Source of the DNA: a bacterium
GTDB lineage: Bacteria; Planctomycetota; Phycisphaerae; Phycisphaerales; SM1A02
Length of the DNA stretch: 32,094 nucleotides
Assembly (NCBI GenBank): GCA_029977865.1
Contig: JAPOKA010000032.1
Span: forward strand, 1-32,094
Reading direction: 5' to 3'
Shown here in pieces: positions 10,801 through 18,800 of this stretch (the first letter of the stretch is position 1; every line of letters begins with the position of its first letter). The translations under genes and the position numbers were made by a program. The notes beneath the pieces are model-generated. The model saw only the letters and a list, made by a program, of their open reading frames with translations, did no database searches and was not told the DNA's origin.

Positions 10801-11911
10801 GCTGGCAAGGCGGCTCTCTCGCCACGCCGGAGAGGCGATCGAGCCCTCGGTTCTCTCCGCGATCGAACTCGATCCCTCGCTGCGATTGAGAATCGAAGTG
10901 CGAGACAAGGACGGACAGGTGCTCGAGGCTGGGCGCGATCTCGCGGCACTGCGAGATCGGTGGCGTTGCGAGTCCGAACGGCGGCTCGACGGACGAGCCG
11001 GCCAGCACGAAGCGCTCTCGCGCTGGAGTCGAGATCGCATCGCTTCGCTCGACGTCGAACCCTTGCCGCTGTCGGTGTCGCTTGAGCTCGAGGGCCGAGT
11101 CGTCGAGATGTATCCGGCGCTCGAACTTCGGGACGACGGAGTCGCGCTGCGGCTCGAGGCGGACCGCGGCGTCGCGCTCGCGTCGACCTACCTCGGGCTG
11201 CGACGGCTCTTCGCGGTCGCGGCACGCGAGGCGATCCGGCATCACCTCGATTACCACTCCCGGTGGAGCGAGGCGCAATCGCTCCATTCGGTCCCGACGA
11301 ATGGGGAAACGAAGGCCGGGCGATCGCTCGAGGAGGCGACCATCGATCTCGTCTGCGAGCGGGCGTACCGAATCGATCCGACCAAGGTGCGTGACGCTCG
11401 GCAGTTCGAAGCGAGGCTCGAACAGGGAGGGCAGGGGCTCTTCGATCACGTCGATCAGGTGGTGACGACCATCGCGGATGCGGGCCGCGTTCGCCGCGAG
11501 CTCAAGGCGAGGCTCGAGGCACCCTGTCCGCAGGCATGGGAACGACCGATCGCGGACATCCGCCGCCGGCTGGTCCGACTCGATCCCCGCGCCGGCGACT
11601 TCCATGCCGAACTGCTTCCCGGCCTCGCGAGGTTCACCTCGGCGTTGCAGGTCCGCCTCGAACGGTTGCGAAGCGCCGGACCCGAACGCGATGGGCTCGA
11701 TGCCGTCTCGGTCGCCGCGTGCGAAGCCCTGGTCTCCGCGAGCGGTTGCCTCTTGGCGTCACCGGCCGGCCGACAACTGCGGCTGCTGCTCGAGGAACTT
11801 CAGGTCGCCGTCTTCGCGGATCGACTCGGGACCGCGACACCGATCTCGCTGGCGCGGTTCGAACGAGCCTGCGGCGAGGCGAGGATCAACTCGAGCGCGT
11901 CTTCGTGGTAG
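7889..11911 (+). CDS. hrpA: ATP-dependent RNA helicase HrpA (DEAH box)
   Basis: A 1340-residue DEAH-box helicase close in length to E. coli HrpA (about 1300). HrpA proteins unwind RNA and are linked to stalled-ribosome rescue. The N-terminal helical segment (FPGLIRRLRRGELDEAAAA) precedes Walker A GATGSGKST near residue 94. The DEAH motif lies near 191 (IIDEAHERSITVDLLLG), followed by SATL, TNVAETSLTLP and QRRGRCGRMGPG (motif VI). The C-terminal two thirds contain the HrpA-specific region, including LASLAELEARSRRPHAALR, FEFFDRRIPASIHSG and a DUF3418-like segment. The start is uncertain: the frame is open back to 7721, but family-like sequence begins only after GTG 7889, and no start has a convincing Shine-Dalgarno. 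It overlaps the unrecognised minus-strand gene by 26 bases at the stop end. The function call is confident. Confidence 0.93.
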   Translation: MAPPDRDGAAAAPAWPDSVRARFPGLIRRLRRGELDEAAAARAHALIAAACEAREARRSMPMRIEPPDAALPIAAAWDEIAAAITRHPVVVVRGATGSGKSTQLPRIALALGRGIEGVIAVTEPRRIAARAIATRIAEECGVVVGTGVGWRTRFERRCGPSTRVEVCTDGVLAASLGRDRMLRDCDTVIIDEAHERSITVDLLLGALKMALRRRDDLRVVIASATLAAEPFAAFFGGAPIIEVEGRQHPVETRYRPLEHGGAIESDSDWLEAIVAATDEAIAEQQGEPGDVLVFLPTTRSIDEAAESLRGRLAGVPLLPLHARLDVAAQDAAFRRPSGPRVILATNVAETSLTLPWVRSVVDSGLARVRRYDPRRRVARLRVEPISRASAAQRRGRCGRMGPGLCLRLYGEEDLAKRPEFTPPEILRTGLAGTMLELAERRLPSIESFPWLDPPSPVRLAEATRTLWELGAIERVADERGGPVERINTLGRRLGRLPLDPRLARIVDGGIEERCLAEAIVIAAALAVPDPRLGESGPTRRDETDAAPGHTIFRDPRSDFLSLLRLYRAWSSREQEGSASAARRWARRHQLNFAALREWTATARQLAALVRRFWRVRVPPLLDGLESPDPVRVHRAVLRGLVGGVAARERRERPSAERQRTTEGEFVTVDGVRASIWPGSSLPREHGGLVVSAEVVETGRRWIRTVAAIRSSWVEQIAPHLLSREHFEPHWVPETGQVAAWERVKLGEVVIVPRRRVPFGPVDPAAARQVFIQGALVEGRWRTRGRFAERNAQLLASLAELEARSRRPHAALREQAVFEFFDRRIPASIHSGPSFERWRRRLESRSPKRLWMRPRDLVGDWIVPDREAFPDEWVAPRGEGPSLRLGLRYRHEPGGEQDGITLEVPIEALATVDPQRVEWLVPGRLEEKVLAVVRGLPKAVRVRLHPMKEIAASVARECAEPTHFAVGSLWEALARRLSRHAGEAIEPSVLSAIELDPSLRLRIEVRDKDGQVLEAGRDLAALRDRWRCESERRLDGRAGQHEALSRWSRDRIASLDVEPLPLSVSLELEGRVVEMYPALELRDDGVALRLEADRGVALASTYLGLRRLFAVAAREAIRHHLDYHSRWSEAQSLHSVPTNGETKAGRSLEEATIDLVCERAYRIDPTKVRDARQFEARLEQGGQGLFDHVDQVVTTIADAGRVRRELKARLEAPCPQAWERPIADIRRRLVRLDPRAGDFHAELLPGLARFTSALQVRLERLRSAGPERDGLDAVSVAACEALVSASGCLLASPAGRQLRLLLEELQVAVFADRLGTATPISLARFERACGEARINSSASSW

Positions 11912-13307
11912 CGGCGTTTCGTCGGGGCCGACTCTGACTCGCGACCGTTTCGACCGAAGCAACCTTGTCGGGCTTGGAGGCCTTTCTTCCGGAACCGCTG
12001 CGGTAGTGATGCAGCGAGGACTCGACCTCCAAGGTCAGCGGCACCGGAGGGAACTGGGTGACGAATCGGTGGAGGATCATCTCGTCGGTGCGGATGCCCA
12101 AGTGCCCGAGCAGCGCGTCGCACTGGGAGCGCACGAACTTCGAGGCTGCCTTCAGCGCTCCTGGCAGGACCGGAATGGGGCCGGTGAGCACCAGCGGCGG
12201 ACTTGGCGAACCGAACATCTGCCACCCGTGTTCGACGGGGATGGTCCCCGCAACCTTGTCGACGGCGGTGTGCCACAGGCAGGTTGGCGAGGCCTGGATC
12301 GATCGATGAACGAGCACATCGACCACGGCAATGCGCTTCGGGATCGAGCACTCGAGAGTGAGGTTGCAATACTCGGGCTCGAGGTCGAAGCCCAGGATCG
12401 GAGGATCTTGGGACGCTCCGCCCTCGAAGTACTCGCGAAAGAGCAGGTCGAGCGGCTCGGTGCGGGCCGGATTCCTCTGCAGGAACTCGTGGACCGGAAT
12501 GGTGTGGCGCGGCGCGGAGGCGAGCTCTCGAACGCTGACCCGAACCTCCGATTGATCTGGCGATCGCGCGGATTCCGTCACGACCGACGCCCCGAGCCTC
12601 GCGAGAGAGCCATCGGAATCGGGAGCGGGGCCGCGAACGCGGTGCTCGGCGTAGATCGGCCATGGATTGCCGCAGCGTTGACGATTGATGTCGCGGATGA
12701 AGCGCTGAACTCCGATACGAACAGGCTCGCCTGCGAACCGAGCGGGCGCCAGTGCGATCGTGTTCACGCTCCCCGTCGCGGACACACCCCAGATCAGCCG
12801 TGCCGCCTCGAAGAACCGCCGTCGGAGCCTTAAGTGATGGGGACTTCCGCCGGAGGCCGCGTCATCGACCACACCCGATGACGGGGGCAGCCCTCCGCTC
12901 GCGGCAAGTCTCAAGGCCTCGCGGTCAAATCCATGATCCGAAATGCACGAGGTGACGTGGGCGACTGCCGAGGAGAGGGATTCCAAACGTGCTTGGGCAA
13001 TCCCGGACCGACGTGCCGATGCCAGAAGCGTGCTCCATCCTCGATCGCCAGGGAGGGCTGCTGCCGCCGCCTCAAGAGAGGGCGGGTGGGCGATCCGGAG
13101 CATCGCCCACGCCAGCGACTTGTCGATCTGAAGTCGACTCGCGAGGCCGCGGGCAGACCATGGGTTCGAGTCGGCACGGATCTCGACAAGCATCCCGCGC
13201 AGGCAATGCCCGAGCAGGTTCATGGCGTCATGAAACTCCGGACGAGCGAACAAACTGAAGGGCAAGGCCACCTCCCTTAGGTTGATGAACGGGTCGCTGG
13301 CCTTCAT
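11886..13307 (-). CDS. Unrecognised 473-residue protein, possible HTH-like N-terminus
   Basis: No family was recognised with certainty. From ATG 13307 (MKASDPFINLREVALPFSLF) the protein is soluble, with no signal peptide or membrane segment. Residues about 30-75 contain a segment (RGLASRLQIDKSLAWAMLRI, then AAAAALPGDRGWSTLLASA) with helix-turn-helix character: a short 'LASRL' helix followed by a second helix. This suggests, but does not prove, a DNA-binding or regulatory role. The middle is mixed alpha/beta (FFEAARLIWGVSATGSVNTI, FDLEPEYCNLTLECSIPKRI). The C-terminus is basic and Ser/Lys/Arg-rich. Codon use matches coding sequence across 11886-13307 and becomes irregular upstream, so the longer reading frame to 13619 was not used. 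There is no clear Shine-Dalgarno. The gene is convergent with hrpA, with a 26-base overlap of the coding ends. Confidence 0.75.
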   Translation of the reverse strand: MKASDPFINLREVALPFSLFARPEFHDAMNLLGHCLRGMLVEIRADSNPWSARGLASRLQIDKSLAWAMLRIAHPPSLEAAAAALPGDRGWSTLLASARRSGIAQARLESLSSAVAHVTSCISDHGFDREALRLAASGGLPPSSGVVDDAASGGSPHHLRLRRRFFEAARLIWGVSATGSVNTIALAPARFAGEPVRIGVQRFIRDINRQRCGNPWPIYAEHRVRGPAPDSDGSLARLGASVVTESARSPDQSEVRVSVRELASAPRHTIPVHEFLQRNPARTEPLDLLFREYFEGGASQDPPILGFDLEPEYCNLTLECSIPKRIAVVDVLVHRSIQASPTCLWHTAVDKVAGTIPVEHGWQMFGSPSPPLVLTGPIPVLPGALKAASKFVRSQCDALLGHLGIRTDEMILHRFVTQFPPVPLTLEVESSLHHYRSGSGRKASKPDKVASVETVASQSRPRRNAATTKTRSS

Positions 13308-13791
13308 CGAGAAAAGGAATCGCCTGCCAGCGCGGAATGGAGTGAAACAAACGGAAGAATAGAGGGTCCCCTCGGGCTTCGCCGCCTCCGGTTTCTCAGT
13401 TTCAAGACCATGTCCGCGCAGGCGTGGATTCTGCGGATGAGATTCAAAATCGCAGTCGCGGCTGCGGAGCTGAGGGCGGCGACATCCTTGCGTGAGCGAG
13501 GAGAGTTCCTCAAGTCTCCTGCTGCGCCAGGATCGCCAAACTCGCGAAGCACAACGCCCGTCGTGGCGCGGGGAAGCTCGGCAATCTGGCCTGACGCTCC
13601 TTCCTCGCGCGATATGCACCGGTCGCGAAGCGCCGATCGAGCGACAAGTCTTCTGCGTGGGCGCATGAGGGTCGGCGATGAAGAGAGGTGCGGTATGGCG
13701 ATCGAAGCAGGTGGAGTCCGCGTCGCGTTCGCGGATCGAGTGGCGTGGCGTCCACCTTGGTGTCTGCAGTGTCGATCCGATGCATCAGCGC

Positions 13792-13829
13792 CAGGGCACT
13801 GACACGATCGCTGCTGCACAGTGTCCCTG
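13792..13829. repeat. Inverted repeat, 10-bp arms with one bulge
   Basis: The left arm CAGGGCACTG (13792-13801) and right arm CAGTGTCCCTG (13819-13829) pair over 10 bp with a single bulged T around a 17-base loop. It sits in non-coding DNA and overlaps the next inverted repeat by four bases. It could be an RNA hairpin or a protein-binding dyad; no T-tract follows. Confidence 0.6.
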
Positions 13830-13848
13830 ACGCATGTTCCGCATCAGG
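13826..13848. repeat. Inverted repeat, 8-bp arms with one mismatch
   Basis: CCTGACGC (13826-13833) and GCATCAGG (13841-13848) form an imperfect dyad (one C-A mismatch) around the 7-base loop ATGTTCC. It directly follows and slightly overlaps the preceding inverted repeat. Only one of the two could fold fully at a time, so a pair of alternative structures is possible. Confidence 0.5.
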
Positions 13849-13902
13849 TGCGTGAGCCGACGACGACGGGAAAGGCTTGCGGTGTTCGCGCGGGCGATGG
13901 TC

Positions 13903-13997
13903 TGCGCGGACGAAGACTGCTTGCGCAAATGACAAGGCGTTGCGCAGACGAACGGCGCTTGCGCAGACAATTGTCGTCTGCGCAGGCTCAATCTGGG
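13903..13997. repeat. Five 19-bp direct repeats in exact register
   Basis: Units begin at 13903, 13922, 13941, 13960 and 13979, exactly 19 bases apart. Each opens with TGCGCA or TGCGCG. The best-conserved part is TGCGCAGAC; units 1 and 3 also share GACGAA and the final GCT. The remainder of each unit is degenerate. A weaker sixth copy may lie at about 13886 with a 2-base deletion. Unit 4 plus the start of unit 5 also form a dyad (TGCGCAGAC and GTCTGCGCA around AATTGTC). The array ends 82 bases before the ATG of the secreted-protein gene, so it may be an operator array. It could also be an iteron-like site or a decayed minisatellite. Confidence 0.75.
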
Positions 13998-14079
13998 GAA
14001 AGCACCCTCAGGACTCCTGCTTGAACTGGAAGAGTGGGCCTCCGCGGATCGCGGATCCGCAGACGTCCCCTCGGAATCC

Positions 14080-14799
14080 ATGCACATGCTCACCAGCGCT
14101 GGCACTCACGCCGCACGCACCGCTCCGACCCGCTTCGCTCGCTTCATGCATCTGGCGTTTCTCTCCGCGCTGGCGATGACCGCTTTCGCTCGGGCAAGCA
14201 CGATCACCTTCGCCATCGAGTGCAACAACGACTTCGCGCTCTTCTCCGGCGATGCTTCTCGTGCGACGACGCTGCTCTATCAGAACGGCACCGCCTGGGA
14301 TACCGCGGGTTCCCAGTCGGCGGCAGCCAATGGAGCGGCCCCCGCGCTCTCTGGCGACTACATCTACCTGGTGGCCATGGCGGTGGGTGGACAAAGCGGC
14401 CTGTGGGGGACCTTCAACGGCGTTGCGCTCACCTCGATCGCTGGAGTCGAGGTGTCCTCGCTGGTGGATCTCGCCACGGGGCCCGGGAACCCCAACTCGA
14501 GTATCGCGAACGCCTCGTTCGATGTGGACCTGCACACGCTGCAGCAGCAGTTGGCCGAACCGACCACCACCTGGGCGGTGGCCGCGACGACAACGGTCGG
14601 TCCGAGTCAGAGTTGGACCGGTCTCTCGGCCGGATCGCTCTTCTACGAGTTCGGCGCACCCGGACCAAGGGACATGCGGGTCTTTCGCTTTCTCGCCGCG
14701 AACGCCTCCAACTTCGCGGTGATCCCGGGCGGGGGGGGCGCGGTGGCCCTCGTCACCGGCGCGATCGGGTTTCGGTTCCGTCGGCGATGGCCGCGGTGA
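14080..14799 (+). CDS. Small secreted protein with PEP-CTERM-like C-terminus
   Basis: A 239-residue exported protein of unknown function. A signal peptide is visible (FMHLAFLSALAMTAFARAS; cleavage probably after ARA near residue 39). The mature part is Ala/Thr/Ser-rich, beta-prone and Trp-containing, with one early Cys. The last 30 residues have the three-part layout of exosortase sorting signals: a VIPGGGG turn in place of the usual PEP motif, a short hydrophobic helix AVALVTGAIGF, and an Arg cluster RFRRR. This suggests surface or matrix anchoring, but the helix is short. The Pro/Gly turn contains a run of eight G bases, a possible slippage site. ATG 14080 is preceded by only weak Shine-Dalgarno-like sequence; ATG 14086 is an alternative. 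A terminator hairpin follows at 14828, so the gene is probably monocistronic. Confidence 0.8.
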   Translation: MHMLTSAGTHAARTAPTRFARFMHLAFLSALAMTAFARASTITFAIECNNDFALFSGDASRATTLLYQNGTAWDTAGSQSAAANGAAPALSGDYIYLVAMAVGGQSGLWGTFNGVALTSIAGVEVSSLVDLATGPGNPNSSIANASFDVDLHTLQQQLAEPTTTWAVAATTTVGPSQSWTGLSAGSLFYEFGAPGPRDMRVFRFLAANASNFAVIPGGGGAVALVTGAIGFRFRRRWPR

Positions 14800-14827
14800 C
14801 CAGATGAACCTCGATCGCAGAGAGATG

Positions 14828-14866
14828 ACACCGCTCCGGACTCGGTTCCGGGGCGGTGTTGTTCTT
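14828..14866 (+). terminator. Rho-independent terminator after the secreted-protein gene
   Basis: ACACCGCTCCGGA and TTCCGGGGCGGTGT pair around a short loop (14828-14859, with one G-T pair), followed by the T-rich TTGTTCTT. It lies 29 bases past the stop codon on the plus strand. Confidence 0.75.
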
Positions 14867-15054
14867 GGGGCAGAGCGTTCGATCACTTTGGCCGCGACTG
14901 CGCTGCGGAGGACCGCCATCGACCGGCGGTCACTCATGGCAGGCTCGGCGAGATCGGCGTGCGCGGCCGTGTCGCCTCCGAATCGCCGAGAAGGCGAGGT
15001 GGAAGTCCGGCTCGAAACGCGCCTGCAGCTCCGGGAAGCCGTCGAGTGCTGGTC
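14867..15054. other. Intergenic stretch between convergent genes, nothing recognised
   Basis: This is about 190 bases between the terminator of the secreted-protein gene and the end of the marC-family gene. The plus-strand frame that crosses it is the antisense shadow of the MarC gene. No RNA, repeat or promoter was seen. Confidence 0.5.
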
Positions 15055-15819
15055 TCAGCCGCCCTTGTCGTCCGGACCCGAATTGGGACGGGCCGGAGGG
15101 GCAAGCCCGGTGTCGTGCCCGGGGTGCGACTTCTCCACCAACCCGGGGGCCTCCTTCTCGAGGTATCGCGAGACGCTGTTGCCGGAGCCGTGGAAGATCA
15201 TCCCGACTGCGATCGCCACGAGAATCATGCCCATGAATCGCAGCAGGATCTCCTGGCCCTGCTTCGAGATCAGCTTGGCGATGGTGCCTGACATCGCGAA
15301 GCAGAGAAAGAGGCTCGCGACGAGAATCGCGGTGCCGAGGGCGGCGCCGAAGCGGCCCTCAAGACCCGGGTTCGCTGCGGCCACGGTCACCACGGTCGTG
15401 ATCGATCCGGGACCGGCGAGGATCGGCATCGCCAGCGGCACCACCAGCTTCCCGTCGACCTCCTCTTCGCGAGCCTCGACATTGGCGAGGGCATCGGTGC
15501 CCGCGGGTGTGGTGTGGGCGGGGTTCTCCGAGCCGTGCAGCATCTTCATGCCGATGCCGAGAACGATGATTCCCCCGGCCACCTCGAAGGCGGACATCGA
15601 GACGCCGAAGGCATCGAGAATCGCCATCGCTCCGAAGATGGAGCATTCGAGGATGATCAGCACCGCGAGGCAGGTCTTGAGCGCCGCCTTGAGCCGGTAG
15701 GAGGAAGGAAGGCCGCCGGTCACCCCGAGAAAGATCGCGGTGTTCCCGATCGGGTTCATCATGGCGAACAGTCCGGCCGCGGCCCCGACGAGTCCCCCCA
15801 TCAGTGGCGAGTCGAGCAT
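15055..15819 (-). CDS. MarC-family integral membrane protein
   Basis: A 254-residue polytopic inner-membrane protein with about six hydrophobic segments. Family hallmarks are visible: an early NPIGNTAIFLGVTGG segment in the first membrane helix region, and VVPLAMPILAGPGSITTVVT near the middle, followed by hydrophobic helices. The family (MarC/YchE/YhgN) has no proven substrate; the old link to multiple antibiotic resistance was not upheld. A hydrophilic Glu-rich loop precedes the PLAMPILAGPG motif. About 40 polar residues follow the last helix, making the protein longer than the usual 200-220. It starts 44 bases after the FtsK-like ATPase stop, so it may be the last gene of that operon, though no functional link is evident. 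Its start lacks a strong Shine-Dalgarno. Confidence 0.87.
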   Translation of the reverse strand: MLDSPLMGGLVGAAAGLFAMMNPIGNTAIFLGVTGGLPSSYRLKAALKTCLAVLIILECSIFGAMAILDAFGVSMSAFEVAGGIIVLGIGMKMLHGSENPAHTTPAGTDALANVEAREEEVDGKLVVPLAMPILAGPGSITTVVTVAAANPGLEGRFGAALGTAILVASLFLCFAMSGTIAKLISKQGQEILLRFMGMILVAIAVGMIFHGSGNSVSRYLEKEAPGLVEKSHPGHDTGLAPPARPNSGPDDKGG

Positions 15820-15863
15820 GGGGAGAGTGTGCCGGAAAAACCGGTGAATCTCCAGTCGGCGAC

Positions 15864-18800
15864 TCAGTCGACCATCTCGCGGAGGGCTCGGTCGACGAAC
15901 TCGATCGGCGGCGGCGGATAGGGGCGGAACTTCTCGAGGAGTCCCTGTTCCTCGCTGTGCAGGTAGGCCCGCGTGAGCCCGAGGCGCGAGGCAAGCGGGC
16001 TGTCGATCAGCGTGCTCGCGTCGCTCGCACCCATCTGCAGGGCCACTCGCCAGTCGAACTCCCGCAAGCCGTTGCGGTCGACCACCCGCTGCAGGTTCGG
16101 CACGGTGTCGGCGCTTGCGACCACATGCACGCCCACCGCGGGGCCTTCGCGCAGGATCGAGGCGAAGAGCTTGTCGGGCTTGGGCGGGCCCTCGTCGGCG
16201 GAGAATCCGTAGTCGTCTTCGTCGCGGCGGAGATCGCGGAAGCGATGCAGCCCGTGGATCACCAGCAGCGTCGTGGTGGCGTCGCGGGTCGGGTCGTCCT
16301 GCCGCGCGAGCACCTCCTGCGCCAACTCGACAAGGGCTTCGGAGAGCTCTCGCGGCGTGAGCACCTTGGTCGCGCAGGGCAGCCGCTCGACGATCGCGGG
16401 CAGCGTGCCGGCGGAGGGGTCGTCTGCGGCGGTGCCGTCGGCGAGCAGGATGCGAAGGGCCTTCGCCTCCCGTTGCGCCGCAGCGCCGATCAGGCCGGAG
16501 GCGAGCATGCCGAGGGTCGTCTCGATCTGCTGGCCGACGACGATCAGGTTCGAACCGGGCTGTCGCCTGAACTCGGCGCAGGCGGGGTCGCGAATCGCCA
16601 CCGGATCTCCCACCCAGATTCGCAGCAGCTCGCGGGAAGGCCGCTTGGAGTGGTCGCGCAGCAGTTCGGCGAGCGGAGCGTTCGACGCCAGATCCGCGGG
16701 AGCACTTCCCTCGAAGATGAGCGGCATCGCCGGCGGAAGCCCGCGGTCCTTCGCGAGCGTGACCACATCGGCGAGCACACGATCGCGGACCTCTTCGGGA
16801 AGCCAGACCACCTGGAAGGGGCTGTTGCCCTCGACGAGGCCGCCGGCGTCGTTGTAGATCGCCTCGCCCGGTCGCGAGAGGAGCCGCGCAGCGCTGTTGT
16901 CGTCGGAGAGGATCACCTGCGCATCGGCCTCGGAGCACTGCAGGGCGATGCGCACGCCCATCTGCCCCATGGTGCTTCGCGCGAGCGAGTAGGCGCCGCC
17001 CAAGGTCTGCGAGCCGAGCACCGCATGGACGCCGAAGGCCCGGCCCTGACGGGCGATGCGGTCGAGCAGCAGTCCCGCTTCGCTCGCGACCTTGTCGTCC
17101 TCGGTGAAGAGTTCCTGGAACTCGTCGATCACCAGCAGCGTCCGCGGCATCGGATCATCGGGGCGAGCGGCGCGGTAGCCCTTGAGATCCTGGACCCCGA
17201 CGGCGCGGTAGAGGTCGCCGCGGCGCTTGAGTTCCGCGTCGAGGCCCTGCAGCACGCTCAGCCCGAACTCGCGATCGCTCTCGACCGCCACCGCCTTGAT
17301 GTGCGGAAGTCGATGGGTGGCGTAGGTCTTGAACTCGACGCCCTTCTTGAAGTCGACGAGATAGAGCTGCACCTGTTCGGGCGAGTACCACGCCGCGAGG
17401 TTGGTGATGAGGGCGTGCAGCAGCGTCGACTTGCCTGACCCGGTCTTGCCGGCGATGAGCACATGCTGGGCGGTTCCCTCGCCGAGCACCATCTGCTGCA
17501 ATCGCGTGGCGCCAGCGCGGCCGAGCGAGACCGCGAGGCGTTGCCCGCTGTCGAGCGTCCAGCGATCGGAACCCTGCGGCGCGATCGCCTCGAACGGCAC
17601 CTCCACCTTGGAGGCGGTCTTCGCGCTGCGACCGATGCGTCCGGCGAGGGCCTGCAGGAGATCTGCCGGGGGAGCCTGATCGAGGGCGAGCGGAAGAGCC
17701 GCGAGCCCCTCGACCGCGACCGCGAGATCGCTCGACTCCTTCGATCGCGGATGCACTCGGACGACATTGCGGGCGAGATCCTCGGCGAGAAGCGCCGGGG
17801 GCAGCGGCATCCGCAGATCGCGCAGCAGCAGGGTGAGCACGCCGCAGCGGGCCCCGGACTCGAGGATGCTCGCGAGCCGCTTGCCGCCGGTCTCGGTGAG
17901 ATTCGCCGGCAGATCCGCCATCACCAGCACGCGGTAGGGCTCGGCGATTTCGCCGGCCTTCTCGTTGTAGGCGTCGATCGAGTCGAACTCGTTGCGGAGG
18001 TACTTCTGGATCACCGTCTCCATGTGCTCGGTGAGATCGGTGAGCCGCTGCTCGATGTGGCGGGGATCGGTCCAGATGCGATCGCCGACGAGGGCCTGAT
18101 CCTCGTCGGCGAGGTGCATGAAGCCCGCGAAATTCTGTCCGAGCCCGACCGGGTCGACGAGCACCAGACGGACCTTGCCCGGTGGGATGGTGGTGAGGAT
18201 CCGCAACACCGCCGCCTGCAGCACTTCGAGCCCGCGGGGTCGCGACGCACCATCGACCTCGACGAGCAGTCCGCGTCGGTGCGGCAGGTCGAGCAGGAGC
18301 GGGAGACTGAAGGCCTCGGGCAGCGGCGAGGCTGCGTCTTCCGGATGTGCCGGCGGGTGCGCCGCGAGAAGGGCCGCGGGGTCGACCCTGCTTTCTCCCA
18401 GCATGATCGGAAGGCCCGGCGCCGCGTGAGGGTCCCACGATCGCCAGGCCGGATCGGTCCAGGAGAGGCGCCGGGGTTCAGCAAGGCGCTCGAGGCTCGA
18501 CCGACTCGTCGCGAGGTCCGCAAGGACCGCCGACCACTTCGCCTCGATCGCATCGCCTTCGACTTGATGGGCTTCTTCCGCGGCTGCTGCTGCGGCGGTC
18601 GCGGCCTCGTCGGCGTGGGCGAGTGCCTCGACTCGGGCTCGCTCCGCGGCCTTGACCTCTGCGTCGGCTGCAGCGACGGCTTCCTCGACGCGCTCGTCGC
18701 GACTGGCGAGGGCCTTCTCGCGGTACTTGGGGCCGAGGGTCTCGAGTTGCGCAAGACGCTCGGAGAGCCGTCCCGAGATCTCCTCGAGCACAGGCGAGAA

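Larger units (their letters stand above)
13308..14079. other. Structured intergenic region, no supported gene
   Basis: This stretch of 772 bases separates the diverging unrecognised gene (minus) and the PEP-CTERM-like gene (plus). Reading frames here are short, contradictory and lack family-like sequence, and local base composition is less GC-rich than in the flanking genes. The right third carries two adjacent inverted repeats and a 19-bp direct-repeat array, listed separately. Both flanking genes need promoters here, but no convincing -35/-10 pair was seen. Confidence 0.6.

Noticed and set aside
8807-11605. 932-residue minus-strand reading frame
   Set aside because: It lies fully antisense to hrpA, whose motifs are unambiguous.
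13903-13997. CRISPR array
   Set aside because: Units are 19 bases and contiguous, with no unique spacers between identical repeats, and no cas gene is in the window.
13510-14179. Short overlapping reading frames on both strands
   Set aside because: They cross the repeat region, contradict one another and show Ser/Arg-rich shadow composition with no ribosome-binding site or family similarity.
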